NCBI GenBank assembly: GCA_963715565.1 | Contig: OY970256.1 | Location: 2,728,001 to 2,792,000, forward strand | DNA from: JACVRN01 sp963715565 | GTDB taxonomy: Bacteria; Acidobacteriota; Blastocatellia; Pyrinomonadales; Pyrinomonadaceae | Length of the DNA: 64,000 nt | Reading direction: 5' to 3' | Shown here: positions 1-8,178 of the stretch, one piece after another | Position numbering within the stretch: position 1 is the stretch's first letter | How the letters are laid out: each line of letters begins with the position of its first letter | Position numbers and translations under genes: made by a program | The notes under the pieces: generated by a model | Seen by the model: the letters and a program-made list of their open reading frames with translations, nothing else | Databases searched by the model: none | Told to the model about the DNA's origin: nothing

Positions 1-56
1 AGTCGCCCTTGCACTACCGCGTTCGCCCCGGCGCTCTGCGCGTCCGAGTTCCAAAA

Positions 57-134
57 GTGACAAGTGACGAGTGACAAGTGACAAGCTAAAATAGCTTGCT
101 CTTGCTCGTCACTTGTCACTCGTCACTTGTCACT
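57..134. repeat. Heptamer-repeat hairpin, family A (GTGACAA)
   Basis: The left arm is four tandem 7-bp units (GTGACAA, GTGACGA, GTGACAA, GTGACAA). After a short loop the right arm repeats them in reverse complement (TTGTCAC, TCGTCAC, TTGTCAC). It ends 6 bp before the start codon of the metallophosphoesterase. The loop contains the block GCTTGCTCTTGCTCGTCAC, which recurs with small changes in other family A copies. Confidence 0.9.
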
Positions 135-140
135 GCTTTT

Positions 141-1034
141 ATGCGTAGAATCTTACATCTCTCTGACTTGCATTTCGGGCGCGTGGATTACCGCGTGGCG
201 GAGACTCTCGTTGAAACTGTGAAGGAGTTGAAGCCGGATTTGGTTGCCGTCTCGGGCGATCTGACGCAGCGCGCGCGGGCCGCTCAATTCCGCGAGGCCA
301 GAAAATTTCTTGACTCGTTGCCCAAGCCGCAAATCGTCGTCCCCGGTAATCACGACGTGCCGCTCTGGAATTTTTACGCACGCTTTTTCCAGCCGCTCAC
401 AAACTATCGCCGCTACATCACGGACGACACGCGCCCCTTCTACGCCGACGATGAAATTGCCGTGCTCGGCATCAACACCGCGCGCTCTTTGACGACCAAG
501 TACGGGCGCATCAACGAATCACAGGTGGCGCACATGCGCGACGTGATGTGCAAGCTCAATGACCGGATGGTGAAAATCATCGTCACGCACCATCCCTTCG
601 AGCTGCCGGAGGGACACGATCAGGATGACCTTGTAGGTCGCGCGAAGATGGCTATGGCGGCAATGGCCGAATGCGGCGCGGACGTACTTCTGGCGGGCCA
701 CCTGCACGTAGGCCACACAGGCCACACCGCCGAGCGTTACAAAATCGCGGGCCACAGCGCGCTTGTCGTTTCGGCGGGCACGGCTACATCCACGCGCGCT
801 CGCGGAGAAACCAATTCCTTCAACCTGCTGCGCGTCAATCATCCTTACGTAGAGGTCGAGCGTTACAGTTGGCAAACCCAGACCAATCGCTTCGCGCCCG
901 CGTCCGCAGAGCACTTTCAACACACCGACGGAGGCTGGAAACGGCTCTCGGACGAAGTGGCCGCAGGTATCACTTACGCCGAAGGGTCGGACGCGTTGCA
1001 GCCGCACATTCCTTCCAAAAATTCGACAGGCTAA
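141..1034 (+). CDS. Calcineurin-like metallophosphoesterase (CpdA/class III phosphodiesterase-like)
   Basis: A 297-residue protein with the full set of dinuclear-metal motifs of calcineurin-like phosphoesterases. These are LSDLHFG near the N-terminus (Asp and His), VSGDLTQR, VPGNHDVP, VTHHPF and AGHLHVGHTG. The family hydrolyses phosphodiesters or phosphomonoesters. The small size and motif spacing resemble the cAMP phosphodiesterase CpdA and related class III enzymes, but the substrate cannot be read from the sequence. The open frame extends upstream to base 96, but that part only translates the family A repeat, so the ATG at 141 is chosen. No Shine-Dalgarno site is visible because the repeat arm occupies the upstream bases. 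No signal peptide is seen, so it is probably cytoplasmic. Confidence 0.9.
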   Translation: MRRILHLSDLHFGRVDYRVAETLVETVKELKPDLVAVSGDLTQRARAAQFREARKFLDSLPKPQIVVPGNHDVPLWNFYARFFQPLTNYRRYITDDTRPFYADDEIAVLGINTARSLTTKYGRINESQVAHMRDVMCKLNDRMVKIIVTHHPFELPEGHDQDDLVGRAKMAMAAMAECGADVLLAGHLHVGHTGHTAERYKIAGHSALVVSAGTATSTRARGETNSFNLLRVNHPYVEVERYSWQTQTNRFAPASAEHFQHTDGGWKRLSDEVAAGITYAEGSDALQPHIPSKNSTG

Positions 1035-1137
1035 GCGGCGCTCCGGCCTAGCCTCGCCGCCTTGAAGTAATAGAACCAAATGTTTAGCGCCCGCCCGTCT
1101 TTTCCATAAAAATACAAATCACAGGCCGTGTGCCTCG

Positions 1138-1167
1138 TTGACAACGCGGTTTCGTCAGTCATAGACT
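1138..1167 (+). promoter_or_regulatory. Putative sigma70 promoter upstream of the TPR protein gene
   Basis: TTGACA at 1138-1143 (perfect -35) is followed after 18 bp by TAGACT at 1162-1167 (4 of 6 matches to -10). It lies about 70 bp before the ATG at 1237. Called by eye only. Confidence 0.45.
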
Positions 1168-1236
1168 CGCCATCAGACACTCAAAGGATGGGGCTCCCCC
1201 TCGAACGCTGTCGGATTCTTCAAGAGGAAACTTTTC

Positions 1237-2490
1237 ATGCTCAAGTCTGCTCTGGCCTCGCGGCGCAAACACCTCGCCGCCGCATTCATCAGCGTCTTTG
1301 TCCTGGCTCTAGCAGCCTCCGCGCCGCTCCACGCGCTCGCACAGGATAAAGAGGAGTACGAAGCGCGCCGTCGTCGCGCCTTTGAGTTCATAGACGCCAG
1401 CAAGTTCGCAGAGGCCCGCCAGATATTTGAAGAGCTGGCGATGGAGAAGCCTACGGACGGCCCCGTCATGTTCGGTCTGGGTTTTAGCACGATGGCTACG
1501 GCCAAGAACATCAAGGATCCTGATGAACGGCGCAAGGCGCGTCTGCGCGCACGCAAGGCTCTGCTACGCGCTAAAGAGCTGGGCGTGGAAAACGAGTTGC
1601 TCGACGCGATCATCGCCGCCATCCCGCCCGACGGCGGCGAAGAGACTCCCTTCTCCGACAACGCGGAGGCGGACCGCGCTATGGAAGAAGGCGAGGCCGC
1701 TTTTACGCGCGGCGATTTCGACGCAGCCATCACGGCCTACAGCCGCGCCTACAAACTGGACCCCAAGCTTTACGAAGCCGCGCTCTTTATAGGCGACATG
1801 TACTTTAGAAAGAAGGACGCGGACCGCGCGGGCGAGTGGTTCACGCGCGCCATCAGTATTGACCCGAACCGCGAGACGGCCTATCGCTACTGGGGCAACG
1901 CCCTGATGGCTGCCGAGCGCACGGACGAAGCGCGCAATAAATACATAGAAGCCATCATCGCCGCGCCCTACAGCCGCATGACATGGGAGAACGGTCTCAT
2001 TCGCTGGGCCAACGACATGGACGTGCGTCTCAGTCATCCGAAGATAGACGTTCCCACGGATGTCTCGTCTTCAAAGAACGGCGAAGTTAACATCACGATT
2101 GACCCGAGCCTCTTCGGCAACAAGGAGGACGGCTCGACCGCCTGGATTATGTACAGCATTACACGCGCCAACTGGCGCAAGGAGAAGTTTGCCAAAACCT
2201 TCCCGAAGGAGAAGACCTATCGCCATAGCCTGATGGAAGAAGCTGAAGCGCTGCGTCTTGTCGCCGCCACGGCGAAGGCCGACAAGAAAGCGAAGAAGCT
2301 GAGCCCCTCGCTCTCCAGCCTCGTGCAGCTCACGGACGCCGGGCTTCTGGAAGCCTACATTCTCTTAGGCAGACCTGACGACGGCATCGTCAACGACTAC
2401 GAAGAGTACCGCAAGACCAACCGCGACAAGCTCCGGCAATACCTGCTCGAATACGTCGTCGGCGTCAAGAAGAATCAGGGCAAGTTTTAA
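1237..2490 (+). CDS. Secreted or periplasmic TPR-repeat protein
   Basis: A 417-residue protein. Residues 1-33 form a signal peptide: basic KSALASRRKH, a hydrophobic stretch, then a likely cleavage after LHALA. The mature part is helical and contains tetratricopeptide repeats, with clear copies around residues 45-75, 140-185 and 190-225 (for example AITAYSRAYKLDPKLYEAALFIGDMY followed by AGEWFTRAISIDPN, given here in parts). The C-terminal 150 residues are lysine-rich and carry no motif I know. TPRs mediate protein-protein contacts, and no enzymatic signature is seen. AGAGGA at 1223-1228 is a good ribosome binding site for the ATG at 1237. A plausible promoter lies at 1138-1167. It is probably a single-gene transcript. 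Confidence 0.85.
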   Translation: MLKSALASRRKHLAAAFISVFVLALAASAPLHALAQDKEEYEARRRRAFEFIDASKFAEARQIFEELAMEKPTDGPVMFGLGFSTMATAKNIKDPDERRKARLRARKALLRAKELGVENELLDAIIAAIPPDGGEETPFSDNAEADRAMEEGEAAFTRGDFDAAITAYSRAYKLDPKLYEAALFIGDMYFRKKDADRAGEWFTRAISIDPNRETAYRYWGNALMAAERTDEARNKYIEAIIAAPYSRMTWENGLIRWANDMDVRLSHPKIDVPTDVSSSKNGEVNITIDPSLFGNKEDGSTAWIMYSITRANWRKEKFAKTFPKEKTYRHSLMEEAEALRLVAATAKADKKAKKLSPSLSSLVQLTDAGLLEAYILLGRPDDGIVNDYEEYRKTNRDKLRQYLLEYVVGVKKNQGKF

Positions 2491-2808
2491 ATCATAAGAT
2501 TCGGATAAGCGATGCTCTTAGTCGATGAGACTGAGCGAATTGTAATTTAGTGTCAGTTAATCTATCTCATGTTAGGTTCACCCGCACTTTTGATGAAGTA
2601 TAGGTAGATCAGCCCTGACGTGATATAGTCCGCGCCGAATTGAACGGAAGCCCCTCGCCTACCAGCTTCTCTGGTATTCAATCAGACCATCTGAAATCCA
2701 TAGCTCAACCGACCTGGTGCGCTCTCGCGCCGCACAGCCAGAGGGGTTGAGTTAGCCAAACTGCCCAGGTAAGAACGACCGAACTTCAACCTGTCACAAA
2801 GGAGAATC
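2491..2808. other. Intergenic stretch, no gene seen
   Basis: About 318 bases between two same-strand genes. No convincing open frame, tRNA or strong hairpin was seen. It presumably carries the promoter and 5' leader of the small secreted protein downstream. Confidence 0.5.
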
Positions 2809-3180
2809 TTGAAATTGCGACATCAATCTAACTTCAGTAGAACATTGCTGCTTGCTTGCACAGCGCTTGTTCTCGTGAGCTTCGCCGTAAGCTCCGGTTA
2901 TGCTCACAAAGCACGCACGCCTCAGTACACATACAAGGTGCACAACAAGAGTAGAAATGTCATTCTCGCGCTGCTGGTGTCGGAAAAGGGGAAAAAGTGG
3001 AGGACGTTTGATATTGGAGCCGGGTTAGATCCCGGTAAGACCGTCACGCTGGAGTGGGATGAGTCCACCGAGACTAGCGGTTGTGAGTGGTGGATTAAGG
3101 CAGTCTACGACGACGGCAATCTGTCTCAGGCTGCGAAGTTCGACTTCTGCGAGAAAGACCTTGTGTTAGAGTTTAATTGA
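2809..3180 (+). CDS. Small secreted protein of unknown function
   Basis: A 123-residue protein starting at TTG 2809, chosen because GGAG sits at 2801-2804 just before it (AAAGGAG context) and because a signal peptide follows directly (RTLLLACTALVLVSFAVSSGYA). The mature part of about 90 residues is rich in beta-type sequence. It has two cysteines (SGCEWW and FDFCEKD) placed to form a disulfide. The pattern of hydrophobic strands, a PGKTVTLEW segment, a Cys-Trp pair, then KAVYDDG and a final Cys resembles a family of small secreted beta-sandwich proteins with no known role; this resemblance is from memory and not tested. A hairpin terminator lies about 100 bp downstream. Confidence 0.75.
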   Translation: MKLRHQSNFSRTLLLACTALVLVSFAVSSGYAHKARTPQYTYKVHNKSRNVILALLVSEKGKKWRTFDIGAGLDPGKTVTLEWDESTETSGCEWWIKAVYDDGNLSQAAKFDFCEKDLVLEFN

Positions 3181-3276
3181 TAATTGCCCGTCACTTTGTC
3201 AACCACGGAGTCTAATGTTTAGGGTCTTGATCCTAGTGTGAAAGACCTTGCACCTGAAACAATATTACGGACTAAG

Positions 3277-3310
3277 AAGGGCGGCTTCTCAGGAAGCCGC
3301 CCTTCGTCTT
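3277..3310 (+). terminator. Hairpin terminator after the small secreted protein gene
   Basis: A perfect 12-bp stem AAGGGCGGCTTC / GAAGCCGCCCTT with loop TCAG, followed by a weak T-rich tail (CGTCTTT). A second small palindrome, AGCCCCTGAAAGGGGCT, sits at 3325-3341 and may serve the converging M28 peptidase gene. Confidence 0.7.
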
Positions 3311-3324
3311 TAAACTCAAGTGTG

Positions 3325-3341
3325 AGCCCCTGAAAGGGGCT
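3325..3341. repeat. Short GCCCC palindrome
   Basis: AGCCCCTGAAAGGGGCT is an isolated copy of the hairpin unit that forms the outer and central parts of the three five-hairpin composite elements at 5.2, 44.6 and 51.1 kb. Confidence 0.7.
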
Positions 3342-3361
3342 GGCGATTGCTTTCTAATTCT

Positions 3362-5044
3362 TCAGCTCTTCTTGACGGGCTTGCGCGGCAATCGCTCGTT
3401 CATCATCGCGGCGTTGTAGATAAAGGCGGCCATGATGGTCGCGGCCTGCTGCATGTCGTCGGCCTGTATGCGGTCGTAGACATCCTGGTTCGAGTGATGC
3501 GTGCGCGTGCTGTACTCTATCTCGTCCTGTATGAACTGGAATCCGGGCAGCCCGATTGAGTCGAAAGAGAGATGGTCTGTGCCGCCCGTGTTTGAGATTG
3601 AAAGCGTGGCCGCGCCCATGTCTCGAAACGGCAGGAGCCAGCGCCGAAACAATGGCCGCGCAGCCTCGTTGCCCTGCAAGTAGACGCCGCGAATCCGCCC
3701 CGTGCCGTTGTCCAGATTAAAGTAGGCTTGGAATTTTTCGTAAGCGGGTTTAGTTATCAAGGGCAGCGTTCGACCATCCGCGAGCGCCGCCGTCGCCGTC
3801 TCGCGCGAGCCGTCGCCGAGCGTGCCGAAATTTTGCTTCACGTAGGCGCGCGAGCCCAACAATCCCTGTTCTTCGCCCGACCAGAGCGCGATGCGTACGG
3901 TGCGACGCGGGCTCAAGTTCAAAGCTTTTAAGATTCGCACGGCTTCCATCGCCACGGCCACGCCCGCCGCGTTGTCTGTCGCGCCCGTGCCCGCGTGCCA
4001 CGAATCCATGTGCGCGCCGAGCATCACGATTTCGTCTTTCAAGTCAGTGCCCGGAATCTCCGCCACAGTGTTGTAGCCCATCAAGTCTTTGTCCTGATAC
4101 TCGACCGCCAGGTCTACGTTCATCTTGAGATGCGCCCCCTGCCCTATCATACGCACCATGCGGTTGTAGTGCTCCGCTGCGACGACAATCTGCGCGGGCA
4201 TGCGCGGCGCTCGTGGGTCCCAAGGCTGTATACGACGCGTGTCGGAAGGACTTTCCGAAAAGGGTTGAGGCACGCTGGCCTGCTGTACAAAGAGAGTGCC
4301 GCCGTCGCCGCGACTCGTCTCGACAAGCAATGCCGCGCCTTCGTCGGTCGCGAATTGCAGCTTACGCGCGGCGAAGGCAGCCTGTGCGCGCTGGTCCGGC
4401 GTCTGTTGAAAGCGGCGGCGCGGCACAGTTCCAGGCTCCGGCGCGTCTGCCAACTCAAGCAGCTCTTTTTCAGTCAGCCTGTCACCGAGCGGCGTGAAAT
4501 TCGCTCGAAGCTCACGCGGCCCAGTCATCAGAACCACCGCGCCCTTGAGCTTGCCCCTGTACTTTTCAAGACCCGCCTCGTCCTTTGCATCAAGGTAAAC
4601 AACGTCGGCAGAGAGTTGTCCCTTTGTGCCCGGCGACCAGGCTTTCGGATAGGCTATGAGCGGAATCGTTTGCGGCTCTGTGACCTGCGCCGAAAATCTT
4701 TTCAACGTCCAGCCGCGACCAAACGGCCCCCACGCTTCGAGGCGCGCGTTCTCCAATCCCCACTGCGTGAGCCTGTCGCGCGTCCATTCGTTGGCGCGCC
4801 GCATCCCCGGCGATGCAGTCAGACGCGGCCCTATAACATCCGTCAAATACCCCAACGTCTGCATCACCTGAGAGCGTTTCATCCCCTCATCCTTGATACG
4901 CACGATGGGGTCGTTGGGGTCTTCCTGCGCCGGCTTATCTTGCGCCGAAGGCGCGGGCGTTGGCGCGGGCTGCTGGCCCACGGCGAAGACCGGCACGAGT
5001 AAAGAACAAACCAGCAGAGCGACTGCAAAGCGGCGTCGAAACAT
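3362..5044 (-). CDS. M28-family zinc aminopeptidase/carboxypeptidase, secreted
   Basis: A 560-residue protein with an N-terminal signal peptide (FAVALLVCSLLVPVFAVGQ) followed by a Pro/Gln/Ala-rich linker. An inserted PA-like domain occupies roughly residues 130-310. The M28 catalytic domain follows, with the metal ligands of co-catalytic zinc peptidases: GAHMDSWHAGTGATDNAAG (His and Asp), WSGEEQGLLGS (catalytic and ligand Glu), a later Asp in the INTGGTDHLSF region and a final His in RTHHSNQDVYDR. The family removes N-terminal residues or splits dipeptides outside the cytoplasm. The start at 5044 overlaps by two bases the start of a small open frame on the other strand, so the promoter must lie inside 5045-5210 or in the adjacent repeat. 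Confidence 0.92.
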   Translation of the reverse strand: MFRRRFAVALLVCSLLVPVFAVGQQPAPTPAPSAQDKPAQEDPNDPIVRIKDEGMKRSQVMQTLGYLTDVIGPRLTASPGMRRANEWTRDRLTQWGLENARLEAWGPFGRGWTLKRFSAQVTEPQTIPLIAYPKAWSPGTKGQLSADVVYLDAKDEAGLEKYRGKLKGAVVLMTGPRELRANFTPLGDRLTEKELLELADAPEPGTVPRRRFQQTPDQRAQAAFAARKLQFATDEGAALLVETSRGDGGTLFVQQASVPQPFSESPSDTRRIQPWDPRAPRMPAQIVVAAEHYNRMVRMIGQGAHLKMNVDLAVEYQDKDLMGYNTVAEIPGTDLKDEIVMLGAHMDSWHAGTGATDNAAGVAVAMEAVRILKALNLSPRRTVRIALWSGEEQGLLGSRAYVKQNFGTLGDGSRETATAALADGRTLPLITKPAYEKFQAYFNLDNGTGRIRGVYLQGNEAARPLFRRWLLPFRDMGAATLSISNTGGTDHLSFDSIGLPGFQFIQDEIEYSTRTHHSNQDVYDRIQADDMQQAATIMAAFIYNAAMMNERLPRKPVKKS

Positions 5045-5231
5045 GAATCACAAATCTCCTGAAATGATTGAGCGCGAACTCGCCCATGCCCGTAGAGCAA
5101 ACAAGCGAGCTGCCTTTATTGAAGAGGTAACGCTTAATACTCTAATAAAACGCGGAAGGTTTCAAGAAGCGGCGAGACTAAAACGACTTGCTGTGAGTAT
5201 GCCCTATTTCCAGCCCCTGAAAGGGGCGTGA
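5043..5231 (+). CDS. Possible small protein (62 residues), uncertain
   Basis: An ATG at 5043 opens a 62-codon frame divergent from the M28 peptidase gene. The product is charged and helical (ERELAHARRANKRAAF, then LIKRGRFQEAARLKRL). The last five codons and the stop come from the GCCCC repeat (reading PLKGA, stop). No Shine-Dalgarno site is available because upstream bases are the peptidase coding region. The composition looks protein-like, but the frame could equally be chance in the peptidase promoter region. I do not recognise it. Confidence 0.3.
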   Translation: MNHKSPEMIERELAHARRANKRAAFIEEVTLNTLIKRGRFQEAARLKRLAVSMPYFQPLKGA

Positions 5232-5402
5232 TATCAGTAGCCCAGCACGTCAGTGCTGGGAACACGGCATGACCATGACGGTTAAGCCCCGTAGGGGCGA
5301 CATCAATCGTATGTCGCCCCTACGGGGCTTGATAATATTTGCTGATACATGACCCATGGCTGACGCCGTGGGCTACTGATATGCCGCCCCTCGCGGGGCT
5401 TC
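5211..5402. repeat. Composite palindromic element, copy 1 (five hairpins)
   Basis: The order is: outer hairpin CAGCCCCTGAAAGGGGC; then GTAGCCCAGCACGTCAGTGC with its GGG closing; a long central hairpin whose arms read AGCCCCGTAGGGGCGACAT and ATGTCGCCCCTACGGGGCTT; then CCCATGGCTGACGCCGTGGG; and an outer GCCGCCCCTCGCGGGGCTT. The flanks TGATATCAGTAGCCCA and TGGGCTACTGATATG make the whole about 190-bp unit a large imperfect palindrome. It separates the M28 region from the 3' end of topA. Two more copies are at 44591-44783 and 51049-51253. Confidence 0.85.
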
Positions 5403-5404
5403 CT

Positions 5405-7960
5405 TTATCTTATCGCGCGGCGCTCGTCCGTCGTGGAAGCTTGCGCGGGCTGCGTGGTCGTGACGATTGGCGCGCGATAGCCGCACTCTTCCCTTGCGCA
5501 GTGTAGGACCGTGCCCTCTTTCTTCGTGGTCTTCTCCAGAAGGAAGGGCGCTTTGCATTGGGGACAGGGTTCGGCAATGGGCTTGTCCCAGAAAACCGTG
5601 TCGCACTTAGGGTATTCCGAGCAGCCGTAGAACGCTTTGCCGCGCTTAGACTTTTTGACCACAATCTCGCCGCGACAACCCGCGCGCGAGCACGGCACGC
5701 CCGTCGTCTCGCGTTTAATATAGGTGCACTTCGGATAGTTAGAGCACGAGACGAACTCGCCGAAGCGACCGTGACGCCGCACCAGATGCGCGCCGTCCAC
5801 CGGACACTTCTCGTCAAGCGGCACGGCGGCGGGCGCAGCCTGACCGCTCTTCGCAATCTTGCGTATGTTGCGGCACTCCGGATAGCCCGTGCATCCCAGA
5901 AACTGTCCGAATCGCCCGCGCTTCAAAGCCATAGGCTTGCCGCACAACTCGCATTCCTCTTCCGTCTCGCCAGAGCCTTCCGCTTTGCTCTCCGCGCTTG
6001 CGCTCGAAGAGGCTGTCGCAGTTTCCGTTTCGCCGTTCGCCGCTGGACGTGCTATCTCGCGCGTCGTGCGACATTCGGGATAGTTCGAGCAGGCCAGAAA
6101 TTGTCCGAAGCGCCCGAACTTGATGACCATCGCCGCGCCGCAGTTGTCGCACACCTCATTGGTCGGGATGGCCTGTTGTTTGGCCGCGCGCATCGTCGCT
6201 TCGGCGTTCTTCAAATCCTTTGCAAACTTTTCATAAAACTCGCGCAGCGCCTCGGTCCACGCGAGCTTGCCTTCTTCAATCTCGTCCAGCTCCTCTTCCA
6301 TCCGCGCCGTGTAGGTCTCGTTAAAGAGATCGTCAAAGCTGGCGACTAGAAGATCGTTGACGGTTGTGCCGAGCGCCGTCGGATGAAAACGGCTCTCGAC
6401 CTTTTCGACATACTCGCGGTCCAGAATCGTCGTCATGATGGCGGCGTAGGTCGAAGGCCGACCGATGCCCTTCTCTTCCAGAGCCTTGACGAGCGTGGCT
6501 TCCGTGTAGCGCGGCGGCGGCTCCGTAAAATGCTGCTCGGGCTTCACGGAATTGAGCCGTAAGTCCTCGCCCTTTTCCACGACGGGCAAGGTGCGCTCGG
6601 CCTCTTCTTCCTCTTCCGTCTTTTCGTCGCGCCCCTCCTGATAAACTTTCAGGAAGCCGTCGAACTTCTGCACAGAGCCCGTAGCGCGAAACAGAAAACG
6701 CCCCGCCTCTATGTCAATCGTCGTCTGGTCAAAGAGCGCGGCCATCATCTGCGAAGCAACGAAGCGCTGCCAGATGAGACGATAAAGCTTCTGCTCTTCG
6801 CGGTTGAGATAATGAGCAACCGAGTCCGGCGTGCGCGTCACATCGGTCGGGCGTATGGCTTCGTGCGCGTCCTGCGCGCCCTTCTTCGAGCGATAGTGGA
6901 CCGCCTTTTCCGGCAGGTAATTCGCGCCGTACTGCGTGCCTATAAAATCTCTGACTTCGCCCAGTGCCGTGTCCGACACGCGCGTCGAATCCGTACGCAT
7001 GTAAGTGATAAGACCGACCGCGCCTTCCGCGCCAAGCTCCACGCCTTCGTAAAGCTTCTGCGCGAGCATCATCGTTTTCTTCACCGCAAAGCCTAATTTT
7101 CGCGAAGCCTCCTGCTGCAACTTCGAAGTCACAAACGGCGGCACTGGATTGCGCTTGCGCTCTTTGGTCGAAACGTCCGCGACCCTGTAAGGCTGCTGGG
7201 CAGCTTCGCTGACAATCTCAGCGGCCTGCTCCTCGTTGCCAATCAGAATCTCGTTCTTCTTCAAGTCCTGATCGAAGTTGCCGGTCTTGACGGTCTGCTC
7301 ACCTATCTTTAACAGTCGCGCGTCAAAGGCTGGCGGGAGCTTGGCAGAGAGATTGGCAATGATGGTCCAGTACTCGGTTTTGACGAAAGCTTCTATCTCG
7401 CGCTCGCGCTCGACGACCATGCGCAGCGCCACGGATTGAACGCGGCCCGCGCTCAAACGGCCTCCGACCGTGCGGCACAAAAGCGGCGAGACCTTGTAGC
7501 CCACCAGACGGTCGAGCACGCGACGGGCCTGCTGCGCGTCCACAAGATGCTTGTCTATTTCCTTAGGCTCTTTGAAAGCATCCTGCACGGCGCGCTTAGT
7601 TATCTCGTTGAACATCACGCGATAGGAAGGTTTTTTGGGGCGCTTCGGCACTATCTCTTCCGCCAGGTGCTGGCAAATAGCTTCGCCTTCACGATCCGGG
7701 TCAGCCGCCAGATAAATGGCGTCCGCGTCTTTCGCGGCCTTCTTCAGCTCCGAGATGATCTTTCTGTTGTTGCGCTTTTTTGAATCGGGGATGATTTCGT
7801 AGGTCGGCTCGAAGTTGTGCTCTACGTCCACGCCCAATCCCTTCGACGGTAAATCCTTGATGTGGCCGATGGAGGCCATCACGCGATAATCGTTACCCAG
7901 ATATTTATTAATCGTCTTCGCCTTGGCAGGCGATTCCACGATGACTAGATTCTTTCCCAT
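5405..7960 (-). CDS. topA: DNA topoisomerase I (type IA)
   Basis: An 851-residue protein. It relaxes negatively supercoiled DNA by single-strand passage in the cytoplasm. The Toprim domain starts at residue 4 (LVIVESPAKAKTI) and includes the acidic ADPDREGEAI motif near residue 86. The catalytic tyrosine is Tyr320 in GLITYMRTDSTR. The C-terminal third carries five four-cysteine zinc fingers of the TopA type (for example CDNCGAAM..., CELCGKPM..., CPVDGAHL..., CSRAGCRG..., CPQCKAPF...), more than the three of the E. coli enzyme. Four of them contain the typical GRFGQF or related core. The upstream context AAGAGA before the ATG is only a weak ribosome binding site. It lies downstream of dprA on the same strand, a common arrangement, with a split family A repeat in between. 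Confidence 0.98.
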   Translation of the reverse strand: MGKNLVIVESPAKAKTINKYLGNDYRVMASIGHIKDLPSKGLGVDVEHNFEPTYEIIPDSKKRNNRKIISELKKAAKDADAIYLAADPDREGEAICQHLAEEIVPKRPKKPSYRVMFNEITKRAVQDAFKEPKEIDKHLVDAQQARRVLDRLVGYKVSPLLCRTVGGRLSAGRVQSVALRMVVEREREIEAFVKTEYWTIIANLSAKLPPAFDARLLKIGEQTVKTGNFDQDLKKNEILIGNEEQAAEIVSEAAQQPYRVADVSTKERKRNPVPPFVTSKLQQEASRKLGFAVKKTMMLAQKLYEGVELGAEGAVGLITYMRTDSTRVSDTALGEVRDFIGTQYGANYLPEKAVHYRSKKGAQDAHEAIRPTDVTRTPDSVAHYLNREEQKLYRLIWQRFVASQMMAALFDQTTIDIEAGRFLFRATGSVQKFDGFLKVYQEGRDEKTEEEEEAERTLPVVEKGEDLRLNSVKPEQHFTEPPPRYTEATLVKALEEKGIGRPSTYAAIMTTILDREYVEKVESRFHPTALGTTVNDLLVASFDDLFNETYTARMEEELDEIEEGKLAWTEALREFYEKFAKDLKNAEATMRAAKQQAIPTNEVCDNCGAAMVIKFGRFGQFLACSNYPECRTTREIARPAANGETETATASSSASAESKAEGSGETEEECELCGKPMALKRGRFGQFLGCTGYPECRNIRKIAKSGQAAPAAVPLDEKCPVDGAHLVRRHGRFGEFVSCSNYPKCTYIKRETTGVPCSRAGCRGEIVVKKSKRGKAFYGCSEYPKCDTVFWDKPIAEPCPQCKAPFLLEKTTKKEGTVLHCAREECGYRAPIVTTTQPAQASTTDERRAIR

Positions 7961-7973
7961 TCTCTTAACCCCG

Positions 7974-8174
7974 GTGACAAGTGACGCGTGACAAGTGACA
8001 AGTTAAATCAGCTTGCCACATAGCCACCGTCCTTTTATCACTTAATTTTCTTATTCAATCCCATTTAGATGCACAAGGGCGCTCTTTCGCACCCTTATAT
8101 TAATGTCACGCGTAAAACAAACGACGACGAAAACCTATCCTTACTTGTCACTCGTCACCTGTCACTTATCACTG
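7974..8174. repeat. Family A heptamer repeat with widely separated arms
   Basis: The left arm is at 7974-8002 (GTGACAA units, one GTGACGC). The right arm is at 8144-8174 (TTGTCAC, TCGTCAC, CTGTCAC, TTATCAC). About 140 bp of AT-rich, gene-free DNA lies between them, where other copies have a loop of 10-30 bp. The segment is the whole topA-dprA gap, so the topA promoter may be inside the loop. It ends 4 bp from the dprA stop codon. Confidence 0.8.
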
Positions 8175-8178
8175 CTTT

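Noticed and set aside
96..140. Longer N-termini of several genes (141, 21530, 32325, 47314) reading through the upstream repeat
   Set aside because: The extra residues only translate GTGACAA-type units (strings like LVTCHSSLVT) and are not family-like.
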